This document shows, in pieces, positions 1-12,900 of a stretch of DNA of 64,000 nucleotides (position 1 is its first letter; each line of letters starts with the position of its first letter). The notes under the pieces are model-generated. The model ran no database searches. It saw only the letters and a list, made by a program, of their open reading frames with translations, and was not told the DNA's origin. The stretch comes from Dirofilaria immitis (taxonomy: Eukaryota > Nematoda > Chromadorea > Rhabditida > Onchocercidae). The stretch covers positions 434,001 to 498,000 of the forward strand of contig JAKNDB010000064.1 of the NCBI GenBank assembly GCA_024305405.1, written 5' to 3'. The position numbers and the translations under genes are program-made.

Positions 1-530
1 GTAGTAAATGCGGTGGTGGTGGTGATGGTGGCGGAAATGGCACAAATAATGATGGTCGCATTAATGGATGTCCTGGTATCATATGCGGTAATGGTATTGA
101 TGCGCCACGAAAATGCGGTGGTAACATACCTGGATACATACCTGAAAAAAAAAAAAAAGATAAAACATTTATTTTCACTTATATCAAGATTGTCTTGCAA
201 TAAATTTATATAAACATTACAATTATGTATCTGAGGAAATCAATAAATAGTAAATGCTTATTTAATATAGAAATATCTCGCTTTATCTTATAAATTTAGA
301 TTAAAAATAATGAATATATGCCAATTTTAGAATTTAATGTTTTCTAAAATTTTTCAATAACAAAAATAAAAAACAATTAATAATTAGCATACCAGGACAT
401 GGTGTTTCACCACCACCACCACCACCACCACCACCACCACCACTATCACCACATATCATATCAATATCACTACCCGCCCGTCGTGAAAATGAATCCATAC
501 CATTTGTATATGGTACCAAAGCTTGATTAC
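1..530 (-). CDS. Gly/Pro-rich protein, two exons, partial (runs off left edge)
   Basis: Two minus-strand exons can be read in one frame: 530-393 (acceptor ATTTTAG, donor GTATGC) and 141-1 (acceptor after a T12 tract and CAG), joined in phase 1 across a 251-base intron. The first exon carries a run of 11 glycines coded by a (CCA)n/(GGT)n tract at 402-441, preceded by SRRAGSDIDMICGDS and followed by ETPCPG. The second is rich in Pro, His and Met (PGMLPPHFRG, then FVPFPPPSPPPPHLL at the window edge). The character suggests a nuclear or RNA-associated low-complexity protein, but I do not recognise the family. Upstream exons were not found. The plus-strand readings here are poly-His and Gly/Cys-rich and look like shadows. 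The splice signals and phase agreement support the exon pair; the function is unknown. Confidence 0.5.
402..441. repeat. (CCA)n trinucleotide tract coding poly-Gly
   Basis: A near-perfect CCA repeat. On the minus strand it lies inside the first readable exon of the Gly/Pro-rich gene and codes 11 consecutive glycines, so length changes would alter the protein without shifting the frame. Confidence 0.8.
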
Positions 531-607
531 CTAAAATTTTCTTTCAAGCAAATTTTTTTAAAAATTAGAAAAAAAGAAGAAATTAAAAAGATAGCATGAA
601 GATAGTT

Positions 608-660
608 GATTAATTAATTAATTAATTAATTAATTGATTGATTTATTGATTGATTGATTT
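608..660. repeat. (TTAA)n / (TTGA)n microsatellite
   Basis: Tandem TTAA units from 608 to about 637 grade into TTGA/TTTA units. Confidence 0.85.
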
Positions 661-910
661 ATATGAAGTAATTTAAAAAATATAAATAAAATTAATTTTA
701 AATATATTTTCTAAAATTCAATTTATTCATTTTGTAATGAATTCTTTTTTTTCTTTTTTTGCATTAAACAATTAGAAATTGTTTGAATAGCTCATTTTAT
801 TTAAAAAAAAAATATTTCCCTTAAAAGAATTAACAAAAAATTGTACTATTGATAATATGCTTTCCAATCATTGATAATAATCTCATTTTTTTTTCATTTC
901 TTTATTTTCT

Positions 911-913
<3 letters not shown>

Positions 914-950
<37 letters not shown>
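914..950. repeat. (CT)n microsatellite
   Basis: About 15 CT dinucleotides with one TTT interruption, in AT-rich non-coding DNA. Confidence 0.9.
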
Positions 951-951
<1 letters not shown>

Positions 952-3099
952 TATATTGTGTAGATTTTAGGATGGGATTATTTTTACGATCTGAGATATT
1001 ACTACATGGATGTGATTTTTGAGTTCAATACGGTATACGAATTATTACACTATTCACAATACAATTAAATTAGTCTTATTATAATTCAATTTGATTCTAA
1101 ATGAATTTATCAACATATTTATCATTATTAAACATATACAAAGATAGTATTGAATTGATAATCTTATCGATTAGAATATGGCTATTTTTTTTTTAAAAGA
1201 TTGAAAATAATTATAGGCTTCATTCTACAAATTAGATATCTATATGTGATTGTAGAATGGAAAAAAAAGCAAAGTATAAAATGAATGATTATTTTACTTG
1301 TAAGAAAAAAATAATCGATCAGAAATAATTAGAATAAGATAAGATAAAATGATATAATACAATTTGTAACCTTTCAAAATAATTTTATTTAAATTTACAA
1401 AATATTGAAAAAATCGTTTTTTTCCTTCTTATTTCTTAAAGCTATCTTTTGAATGAAAATGAAATTTGAAAATTTTTCGATTCAAAAAAGATTTTGAATC
1501 GAAAATTTTAATAAAATTAAAAAAAAAAAAGAAGGAACTGAATGTCATCAATTTTAGAATTCTTTTTTTTTTTTTTCTTTGTTACTTAATAAAAGGTATT
1601 CATCTGATTGTTGTATTTATTGATGTGAAATAAATTTATAGCAAAGATAAAATAATAGCGAATTCGTCCATTTCATCTTCATCAATTGTCCATTCTCTAT
1701 CTTAGCCTGATTTATCATATATGATCGAAGATTACACCGCCTGAGCTTGATGACCTTGATTACGATAATCTATCTATCTAATTGTAGCAACAGTATTGCT
1801 TGCTCTTTCTTATTTTCCTTTTTTTCTTTTCTCATTTCCATTCCTTGATTATAATTTACTGATTTTAGGACTTTATTGAATATCTCCTAATTGTTACTTT
1901 GATTACTAGTCTGATTGATGACTCAAATCATATTTTTTTTTTTTTAAGAAAAAGAACCGATATTTGATTGGTCATTTTTCTGCATGATGAAGAGATGACC
2001 TTGATACAGTAGTACATGGGAACAAGCATTAATGGTATTTCAATGATGAAGTTGAATAAATTTAAAGAGAATTCAAAGATAATACTAACAGGATAAGAAT
2101 TACTGATGGAATGTCAAATGACCAATCATAACTTAGATAGTACATCTAATTCATCAATCGTTTATTTATTTCTATCAATTCAATTCATTAATTATATCTT
2201 GATTGTTCGATAGAAAAGACAGAATCAACAATCACTAACTTCTGAATAATAAGCATTTTCTAATTGATAAATCAATGAAAACCGCAAGAAGTTCCTTTTT
2301 TTTTCGATTTAAAACGTATAAAGAATCTTAGTTTATTCATTAATTCAGCAATAAATTCATTTTGAATATTAGTATATTGTGAAATGGAGGTACCGTGAAT
2401 CAGGTTACAACGAGACTTTACGATTAAGACTTCATATAGGTCAATTGCATTTTCTCAGAATTCAACTTTAGTAATCAGTAGTATATGTGCTATAAGTTGA
2501 ATTCTGATTATGATAAGACTTTATATAGTAGACCATGATGTTGCTATCAAGTTTTTGATGAATGAGAAGAGTTTCAGAAAAGTGAATGCAAAGATTAACT
2601 GATTAACATCTGCATGTGTTTTTGGGAGTTGATATGAGATATCGATGATTATGAGATATCGAATATTTGAATAGGAGTAATTTCATGATATAAGCTTATT
2701 TCATTAAAAAGATATCCTCCATTCAAGTGGAATATTTGAAATAAATATGATAAATTAAATAAAAGATATTTGAACAAAGAAATTTTCTTAAATTCGTAAT
2801 CTAACAAAATCTTTATTTGGTATGAAATTGAAATCATTAATTTCTTTTGTTAATAAATTATAATGAACTTATATATATTTATATCGAGAAAGAGAAAACA
2901 AGGGAAAAGAGAAAGTAATGATATTTATTGGCTCTAAAATATGCGAATAAGTTGGAGAAGAGAATGAATGATTTTGAGATGATAGTTTTGAAAATAATTA
3001 ACAACAACTATTTGAGGAATGATCAATTTTTTTCCAAACAGTTATCAATTGTTCAAATTATCATGAATTGATAATATTTCGAATTGTTTAAATGCTAAA

Positions 3100-5049
3100 C
3101 TAACTAGTTGTTTGATCACGATCTTGCTTCTTGATTCGAAAACGATTAGCGATTGATGAAGAGATACTTGCTGAATCATATTCACCTGATTGTTGTCGTC
3201 TTTCCCAAGCTTCTTTACCGATCGCTCGTTCAGACCATCGTTGTTGCTCCAATTCTTTGTCATCTTCGATCGCTGTTATTTCTTCGATTTCGCTTAATAT
3301 CAACAATTCAATTTAAATGAGATACAAATTATCAACGAATATTCAATTTCTTAATGAGAAATCTATTATTATTTGATTTATATTTCATTTCAATATAGCA
3401 CGATTACGTCATCTTGCGTCAAACTTCTGAAAGAGTACACGTTTACAATATTCTAGATATTATACTTTTGCTTCAACTATAAGTTAATTAATTTGATTGA
3501 TCATCAGATGGAAGAAGAATCGTCTCGATTGCTTTGAAGGACTTGTATATAAAAGAGCAAAAAATTTGAAACCTTGGAAGTGGTTCACTTGGTGGACTAG
3601 CACTTCTGCTAGCTTCTTTGATAGATTTTAATGCAGGCAATCGTTCATCTAACTTAATATACATTGATTCAGCGTACGCATGGAAGCAACAACGTACGAG
3701 AGCATTTGCCGCTTTTGCATTTGTACATATAAATGCATGACATTCTAAGACCTAAAATTTGAAATCAATCAATGCATCTGAAATTCATCTGAAATTAAAT
3801 GTAATAGAATTTTAAATAAAAATTGAATATTTAATTATTACTAATATTACATTTTCATATTCAATTTAAAAAAAGATTCATAAAAAACTTAATTACTAAT
3901 TAATGATAAATAGCTGTTGTTAAATAGCTATCAAAAGACCTTTTTTTTTGTATCAGTATCTTAATTCAAGAAGATTATTTTACATAGTTCGAACAATTTA
4001 TTCAAAACATTAATTAGCAAAGAATATTTGTCGTAAATTTTATCACAATGCATGTTATTTATTATCTAAATTGCTCTTGTCCTATTAACCGATTTCAAAT
4101 GTATGAAAGAAATTTTCATTCCTTATATATTGTATTTTAAAGATCATTTAATTAATCATTTTTGATATTTAATTACTTATTGTTATACTATTATCTGTAA
4201 TATCAGTCTCTACAATATTTTACAAAATTTAGCATAATTATTATAAAAATCAATCAAACATTATGCATTTTCAGGAATGCGAATCTTTCACTCTAAAACT
4301 AACTTTGATTCCGGTAGTTCTCCTGAAAATAGCAGCAAAATTGGTGGATGTTGGCTATCTTCATTATTCGCAAATGGAGAATCTAAGGAAGAAATCGTTC
4401 GCCACCACCTTCGATCGCATATCCGGTAACGTTTACGTATCTTACTGCTGCGCAGTAATGAAGTGAATTAATTGATGAAAGGCTGTTTCAGTTTTTTATC
4501 ACCATCTATGTATTCTAGCAATAAACCATTAGACCATACTGATAACCTGAAATGTTTGATAAGGAGAAAAAGAAATTACCATTATTTTTTTTTGCTAATT
4601 AATAAACTATTTTATCATTTAATCAAATCATCATCAGTAATAAATTTAAGTATCTAAAGTTTCCTTTCTTTAATTTATGAAAATTATTGAACAAATCATT
4701 AAACGATTCAAACTTTTGTTTACTTATCGTAGAAAAAAACTTATGAAACTTGTTCTTTCGTAAATCTAAAATTTCAAGAAATTGCAAATTTTAAAGATTC
4801 ATCTGATAACATGTATCATTCATCGATCGTTAACATTCATTGAAATAAAAGTTAAGAAGAGATAACAAAAGAATCACAAACCAAGAATCAATCCCTTTGT
4901 ATCAACACCACCACCAATCGGATAACGTTCACGTAACGGTTGTTGAATTCCCTGTAGTCCATCTTTCGTAATCGTTGGTACAGCGCTACCGATATAAAGT
5001 ACTCGACATCGGCAGAATGGTACTGCCACCATAGCAAAAGGGTGGAGAT
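3100..5049 (-). CDS. PTB/PID-domain protein (frameshifted in assembly)
   Basis: Exons read on the minus strand: 5049-4882 (LHPFAMVAVPFCRCRVLYIG, then ending VDTKGLILG), 4538-4304 (VWSNGLLLEYIDG; SLHYCAAVRYVNVTGYAIEG; FAAIFRRTTGIK), 3751-3573 (VLECHAFICTNAKAANALVR; ends SASPPSEPLPR) and a C-terminal exon 3292-3100 (Glu/Arg/Gln-rich, ending KKQDRDQTTS). The order strand-CRVLYIGSA, SNGLLLEY, HYCAAVRYV, PIFAAIFRRT, LECHAF, then a final helix is that of a phosphotyrosine-binding/PID domain, which in known families docks NPxY-type peptides or acts as a signalling adaptor. Exon 4538-4304 passes through all three frames (losses of A at about 4478-4480, 4385 and 4337-4340). Sequence near 3430 (acceptor TTTCAG) may be a linking exon but its phase does not fit. 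Family assignment (for example FAM43-like) is a guess. Confidence 0.65.
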
Positions 5050-6592
5050 CTATTAAAGTTAAAGTTAAATTATATAATTTAGACAAAAATAAGCTATCAA
5101 GAAATGCGATCAATTAGTCGATAATTCCAATATAAACACAATTGATCAGTTTACTAGATACCAATAATATCACGAAATAATCCTACTTCTTATCATGTTT
5201 TCATGTAAATTCTAGAGAAATCAAAATTATTTGATGAATTATATATTCATAAAAAAGTTTACTGATAATTCTAATAGATGAATAAATTCGTATATGACCT
5301 ATAAGACGATCTTCAAATATTAGATATGTTTAAACATTCGAAAATGTGACATGTCTTATCATATTGAATCAGATGGATAATTATTTTCAGATTAATCAAT
5401 TCATTATAATTTCTTATGAATGAATAATAATTAGAATACGAATATGTAAAGATATTTAATGATGATCCTAATAGATAATTGAATATATGATATTATTTGG
5501 ATATTGATATCAGATGATATATTCATGAAATGAATGATAGAATGAATAATATGAATAATAATATAATAGTAATCATAAATTTATCAGTTAATTAATAATA
5601 TTAATGATATGTTGAAAATACCACAGTAATATTGACATCTTTCTTAACTATCAACATATGTCTGTCTATATTTATTTAGTAGTGATAATTTCGTATGGGA
5701 AATAAAATAAGCGATTAATGAAATTGAAATAGATAGGAGAAGGAATGAAAGGATAAGATAGAAGGAAGTTTGGAATGTTAGAAAATGGAGAAGAAGAGAA
5801 GATGAATGATATGATATGATTTATATAGGTCAAGAACGAATGAGCCAAAACGACGAAGATACATGAAATTATCGATACGGAAAATGTTGAATGATCATTT
5901 CGTTTAGCATTTCTAATGTTACCTACCTTAATATCTAATACTTCTTATAATTAAATTAATTAATTTTTTCCTTTTCAAAATATATGCAATAATTTACTAT
6001 CCATGTATATTTATGATTAATCTTTTATTTTTAATCAAAATATTTCAATATTAAATATTAGTTAATTAGTTAATTATTAATTATTTAATTAACAAAGTTT
6101 GCTTTTTTTTCTTAAAGAATAATTATTGATCTAAAAGAATAATTGATCGAAATGTATTTAAATATAAAGCATTTAATCAATTGTTTAAATAATATATATA
6201 TTCATATCATTCCGATATAAATTAAAGAAAGTTTCATTACATGCTTATATCAGATAAGCCAACAATAATTGAATCAAATCAATAATAGGCTTAATCTTGT
6301 CAATTTAATTTCGTTAACAACTGATAATTTTATATGATAAGTTCTTTTAGTAATTTAATTTCTATTTAACATTATTGTCATTACAATTATTATATCTTAA
6401 ATTATAATTTCATTTGTATTTGATAGCATACTGTTATCAGATGATGATAATAATGATCCTAATTAATCAAAAGAAATAGATGATACACCTGACAAAGGTA
6501 TGATACACATGTTATTAAAATATCGGTATGAAATATACATATATGAAGAAATCGATTCAAGAATTAAGGAGCTGTTTACGGGAAGAATTTAC

Positions 6593-6626
6593 CATCGGTA
6601 GTCATTTGATTTAAAGAAATATTCAT
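6593..6626 (-). CDS. Possible first coding exon of the PTB-domain gene
   Basis: On the minus strand an ATG opens MNISLNQMTTD followed by a GTAAAT donor, leaving phase 1. That is exactly the phase needed by the exon starting at 5049 (G + AT gives Asp before LHPF). The implied intron is about 1.5 kb. The exon is very short, so this rests on phase and donor only. Confidence 0.25.
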
Positions 6627-6715
6627 GTGTATATGTATGTATACATGTGTATGTGTATGTTGTATATGTATGTATGTATGTGTATGTGTATGTATATATA
6701 TATATATATGTATGT
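6626..6715. repeat. (TG/TA)n microsatellite
   Basis: Imperfect TATG, TGTA and TA repeats ending in a (TA)n block. It lies directly upstream of the possible first PTB-gene exon on the minus strand. Confidence 0.85.
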
Positions 6716-6901
6716 GACAGTCAAATAATGTGATATGTCGTCTCATAAGGGAAATTAGAAGAAGAACAGGATTTGTATTGTTAAATGGCCTCCAAATTAT
6801 TTCTTTCTAACTCTCCTCTCAATTGTTTCACTAAAAATAATTATTTTTCAATACATTTCTATTTCATAATTTATTAAAAGAAAAGAAAAGAATTTTATTT
6901 C

Positions 6902-6955
6902 AAAAAAAAAACAAACAAACAAACAAATAAATAAACAAATAAACAAACAAACGAA
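6902..6955. repeat. (AAAC)n / (AAAT)n microsatellite
   Basis: Tandem AAAC units interspersed with AAAT, following an A10 run. Confidence 0.85.
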
Positions 6956-9900
6956 TAATATTTAATCGATAATTTAATGAAAAAAAATAATAATAATAGT
7001 ATAATATTTACTTATTGTTTTTATTTACATTACGATTTTTTTGCTTATCTTTCAAGCAATCTCTCATCCTAATTCTAATCTAAAGAACTCAAATGCATAG
7101 AGGTTAAATTTTAACGTGTATGTTTAATAGCACAATCTATAGAAGAAATTATATTATCTATCCTATAAAGCTTTATGAAAGATTTCATTATTGGATCAGT
7201 TTTTGGCCAACTAATGTTCTATACAGTAACTGAAACTAATTTTTATACAATAATTTATAAAATTTTACAATTGATAAATAATTAATTATCAATTGATATA
7301 AAATTTTTACATATATGATACTTTAATTTACAAAAAAAAAAAAAAAAAAAACTTCAATATGGTATATTTTGAGTAAATTTATTCAAAATAAATCATCATG
7401 TACTATATTTTAGGATAAATCACTTGATACTACTGTATTTCTTATAATAAAAATGAATAATTACAAAATTACAATATGACCTGATTCCTATTACATTTAA
7501 CACAAAAACTATTATGCTGTAATCAATGATTGCTATTTAATAAATATGATTTTTGATATTTGAGAAAATATCTAATTGATGAAAATTTTATAGAAAAAAA
7601 AAAGATGATGGTAAGAAGATAGAAAAGGAGTACATGTTAATAGATATTTTAAATGATAATATGAAAGGTACGACCGGTTTTGCAAAAAAAAAAAAATGAA
7701 AACATTTTTAGAGCATTTAATGACAAATTTTTAATAACAAATTTCCAATAACAATAAATTCTTAAAAAGCAATGCAGTAATAAATGTAAATATACTAAAC
7801 ATCAATTATAAATAATATGAATGATAATAATAATAATAATGATAATGGAACAATTTTTCTTTATCTTTTAATCATATGTTGTAATAATATGATGCTATTA
7901 TTGTTATTATTATATTCATTATCAGTTATGCTATATTATTATCATTACTACGCTCATTATTATTTGATTAATACTATCATTATCGATCATCGAAATTGTC
8001 AGAAACAAAATCGTTGTAATAGCTTTTCCTCATTAATTAACATGATTATGTAATGTGAAATATTTATCGAAAACCGGAATCAAAAGAAAGATAAGATAGG
8101 TTGGAATGTAAAGATTGCAAAAGCAGGCTAAATTATCCTTATGCATTCTTCTCATGATTATCTTTTTTTATCATTTATTCCTCAGTGTTTATAATAAAAA
8201 TGTTTCTTTCCCATTTTAAAGAATAATTGCAAAAATCTTTTATATTTGGGAAATGTGATAATATCAAATTTTCATCAATCAAAAATGAAAGGAAAAAAAA
8301 GAGACGAAAAATTTGATCCAAATTTTGTAAAGTTTCTTCCGTACAAAACGCACCCTAGACATTTTGTCATCAAATTGTAATTTATCAGTAGACGAAGAAA
8401 ACGATTCGTTAACTGATAACATTAATTTGAAATTGAAATTAATGATATTATGCGAATAAATTTAATCATAATTATCAGCAAAAAAGTGAAAATAATTGTT
8501 GAAGTAATGATAATTACATCGCAATATATTAATTATTGTGTTCATATTTTTACTTTTTTCTTCGAGAAACTAAACAAAAGTGCATTAATATTACATCAAT
8601 CTTTTCATCTTTATGAATATTACTGAAAACTATTAATGGAATTAATTAGCATACTAATTAGCATTTTATTATACATTCATAATAAATGATATAATAATAA
8701 TAATAGTAGCAACAATAGTGATAATCATTATGGTAGTAATAATAACAATGATAATAATTAAATTGATAATTGGAGTAGTAGTAGTATGAAAATTGAAAAA
8801 TAAGTAAATTATTTATCGTTCAATTGTTATCATCACTATTGCTTAAGACAATGATAAAGAGCAATAAACGATTAACATCAAATGATGCGACGTTTTTAAG
8901 AAAGCCTTAATTCAGATGGCAAATGAATGACTGGATAAAGTGATAAATCTCTTGAAGACAATGATCGATAGCTTTGTCATTATATGACAATATAATCATC
9001 ATCAATAAATGACCGTAAAACTTTGATAATATTCTGGCATATTCTACTCAAATTAATATGAAGTATTAGGAATTTGAATTAGTCTAAAGTATTAGAGATT
9101 CGAAAAAAAAAGTTTCGATTTCAAAAATTACTAGAATTTACGTAAAATAAGAAGTTTTTGGATGATGAAATTTAAAAGAATAAAAGTAGCATTATATTTT
9201 ATCAAATTTCAACTAAAACTTCATCCTCTCGACAAAAAAATTAAGCATAATCGAGAGAGGCGAATTTAGTTATATGATTGATTGTATGAAATATATTTTA
9301 GAATATAAATTTAATAAGTATCATTATTTAAAGTAAATATATGAATAACAATAAATCATATTCAATCAGAATATTAATTATTAATTGTTGGATACTTGAA
9401 GGGACGATTCATCTATAAATATCCATAAATTTCTCTCTAAAATTTTTCAATTTCACAAAAAATAAAACGGTATTATGAAAAGGAATTAAAGGAATATGCA
9501 ATTATTAATTCAGGTCAACCTAAATTAGATCCCTTAAGAGTAAATATATTTAGCTAAAGATTTTACTACACATATCGATATGTTTACACGAATGCATGTG
9601 CATACTGATTTCATATATAATATTTGAATATTATCATTATTGAAAATCATATTAAAATAATTGTCATATCAAACATGCAATTGATAAGGATTTTCAGTGT
9701 TTGTGCTATCTTAAACTTGTTGAATCCACGTAAATTCACGTAAATTCGACATGGATTCCTTCATATGCAAAAATAATGAAAGTAATTATTTCAAGCAAAG
9801 TCCTTGAAAAGAAGCGTTATCTACTAGAAAATGAGAATAAAAAGAAGTTTCATTGAGATTTTTAAAATATTTTCCCATCGAAAATTTCGGCCATTGCTGA

Positions 9901-12900
9901 CGGCAATAAAGGAAAAGGAATGTTTTATAATATTTTTCCATAAATTGGGGACATTTGAAAACAATTTCACGGATCATTTCAACTTCAGTGTGATTAGTGA
10001 ATAATAGAAATATTTATATGTCAAGCTATGCAATCTACATGTCGTTAGAGAGAATTAATTTGCATTAAATTTTCAGTAACGAAATGTGAAATTTAATAGT
10101 TGAATTTTTGTTGCAATATAGGAGTGAGTAGAAAAATATTATTAATTAAGTTCTTCGAGCTTCGAACTTATCGAAACAATTGTTACTATCGGTAACCTGA
10201 TTAAATGATATTGTTTGATATATTGGAATCATATTCACCTTCCGGAACGATCAAGCATGCGGATCAAGTTTTCCGCAAAAAAAAAAAATAATTGTCATTT
10301 ATTCTTATTCTATCTTTCGCATATTTCCAATAAATATACTTTCAAAATAAACAAAGTTGTTGTGATCATAAAAATTAATTAATTTATTTATGAAAATTTG
10401 AAAATAAAAATAAATATATTGCTATTTAATAAATGCAAACCCTCAGCGTAATTTAAGCATTAAAATCATTAGTACAAATTACGGTAATTCAAATTCTATG
10501 GATTTAGATGCTTTGACCTAAATTCGATATTTTATCTAGCGATTAAGAATTAAATCTACCTTTCTAGCTCAATATATTTGATTTAATCTGACGATAATAC
10601 GTTATTCCATCTATTTACTTCAATATTTCACTTTTTAAAAAATAGTTTCAATTCTTATTTATTTCAGATTTAAGTTAATCCATTTCTTTATTTTTATTCC
10701 ATTTCTTATTATTATTTCTCTAACGAATTTGTTATTGAATGATAAAATAAGCAAAAGATAAAAAAATTTATGGGAAAATTCATTTGAGAAACTATTTTTC
10801 TCAAAAAAAAAAAAAACTATCAGAGTTATTCATTCCATTGTAAACAATTATTTGCAAGAATTTGATTACTTGAAATTGCATTCATTTGTTTCTTTTCCGT
10901 GCATTAAATTATTATTGGAAGAATTTATTATCGAAAGATTTTGACAAGATGACATTAAAGTTAGATATGTCACTTACAAAGGATTATAAGCAATGGATAT
11001 ACAGTTTGACGACCTTTGGTTTTTTTGTCCCTAAAATGCACTACGAATATAATTCGAAAAGTTGCTGTGTAATCTGAATTATAGAAAGTATAAAATTTGA
11101 AGTCTTTTTTTTTGAAATAAAATTGAACGAAGTTTGAAATCTTTTTCTACGGATGACGAATGTATCAATTCTTCATCGACTTATCAATATTAGACAAAAT
11201 AAACTTTTTAAGTATATCACAAATTGCATGATAACATATAATTAATTGAATTTACGTAAAACGAAACAATCAAAAACAAATCATTACAATTTATACGGAT
11301 TTAAATTCAATTTAAATTAATTAACAAATCTAATGGAAATTAAATGAAACATCAATCTAATTTTCTTTTTTTTTCAACTGTTGATCGATTCCATAGAAAA
11401 GATAAAATTTAAATTTGTAATTCAATGTTAATAAATAGGAAAAACGGAACAACAATGGAATTAGAAGGAAGGAATAGAGCAAAGAAATATGAGAGAATGA
11501 TCTCTAAAATAGGTCGGAAAATGAAAAACAACGGCATATGCAAGAAATTTTTCAAGAAAGAAAAAAATTTTCAAACTTATAATTCTAGAAAGGTATAAAA
11601 AGCGAGTGCTAATATTATTGTTGCTTAAGAGATACGTTCATGTTTCTCAAAGATTTCGATTTTCTCAGGGCAAATTAACCTAAATCCATAATTACTTAAT
11701 CATATAATGATTGGTTCTTATCCCATCATATAATGATTGATTCATCGAATACTTATTCAATCTTGAAATATTTATTTGTCTGTTAAAAGAACTTTGCCAT
11801 TTTTCATTCTTTATTACAGCAAACTTTTTTTTCTAGGTTGCTATAGAGGGTTGTTGAGAAAGATTTCATTATTTCAATAAATAACTGTCACAAGTAGATA
11901 ACATGCAAGACAAACCTGTTTGTGAACGAAATTAACCTGACAAGATAAATTTATCAGAGAAGGTAATGATTTCTTAAAATTAAAACTGAAAACCAATAAT
12001 AAGTAAAAGGTCTTTTAATTGGCTTTCATTTAATTTATTTTAGACGGAAAAATCAAACAAAGTTAAATGAAAAATGAAAATTTTTTTCAAAAAAAGACTA
12101 ATAAAATTGGAACTAATTTGAAATTATTTATTAGGGATTGAATTTCATTAATTTGCAAAATGAACAAATGAAGAATATACGATTTTAAGAAGATATTGGT
12201 CATTCTGTGACAAATCCACGTTGAATATAATTATATCTCGTACTGAAATCTTCTGAATAATCACTACAATTTTCCACGATACTGATTTGGACACGTATGC
12301 AAAAACTCAACCATAAATGAATCAAAATGGGATAATTTTGGCACTCGCTTCCGAATATGATTATATTCAACCTAATATTTGTCGTAACATAATCAATATT
12401 CGAAAATGACATCCTGCATTAAATGACCAAAAATAGTTATAATCGTGTCTAATTGTTAAAATGTTATGGAATGATTCGAAATTTCCGAATTCTTAACATT
12501 TCTTCCTATCTTCGGAGTTCATAATTCTCGACATTGAAGAAGCATAACTAGTGAGATTTTGACCTTCTAATAATCATTAATTATTCGGTCATTGAATAAT
12601 ATTAAAAATCGAAGATCATATCATCAGTACAATTTTTTTAGTTTAAAATTTTAAAAAAAAAAAAGGATGAAATCTTTAACAAATTTATCGAGAAATTTTG
12701 ACTGTAACGGAAGAAAAATGTCATTATTTGCTAAAAAATCATTCTTCTCCTTCATTTTTCCCTTTTATTTACTTCTTCAACTTTTCTCGTTTTTTACTCT
12801 TTCCGACAAATGCCTTCCTTTTCTCGAAAAATTTTTCTGCACAATTAAAATCGAAGTTATGCAACATATTTCATTACTGTGTAAGAAAAAAATGAAAAAT

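Larger units (their letters stand above)
531..3099. other. Intergenic stretch without a recognised gene
   Basis: AT-rich sequence with homopolymer runs and the TTAA and CT microsatellites. I found no exon with both plausible splice sites and a recognisable protein. Confidence 0.5.

Noticed and set aside
399..599. Poly-His protein on the plus strand
   Set aside because: Reverse reading of the CCA tract that codes poly-Gly on the minus strand, where splice signals and phase support an exon.
10230..10275. Short minus-strand coding-like reading (ENLIRMLDRSGR) before GTGAAT
   Set aside because: No AG acceptor precedes it within the adjacent T tract and no partner exon is in phase.
11594..11700. 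TATA-like TATAAAAAG with possible short exon downstream
   Set aside because: The only ATG frame nearby stops after 13 codons and no donor or downstream exon was found.
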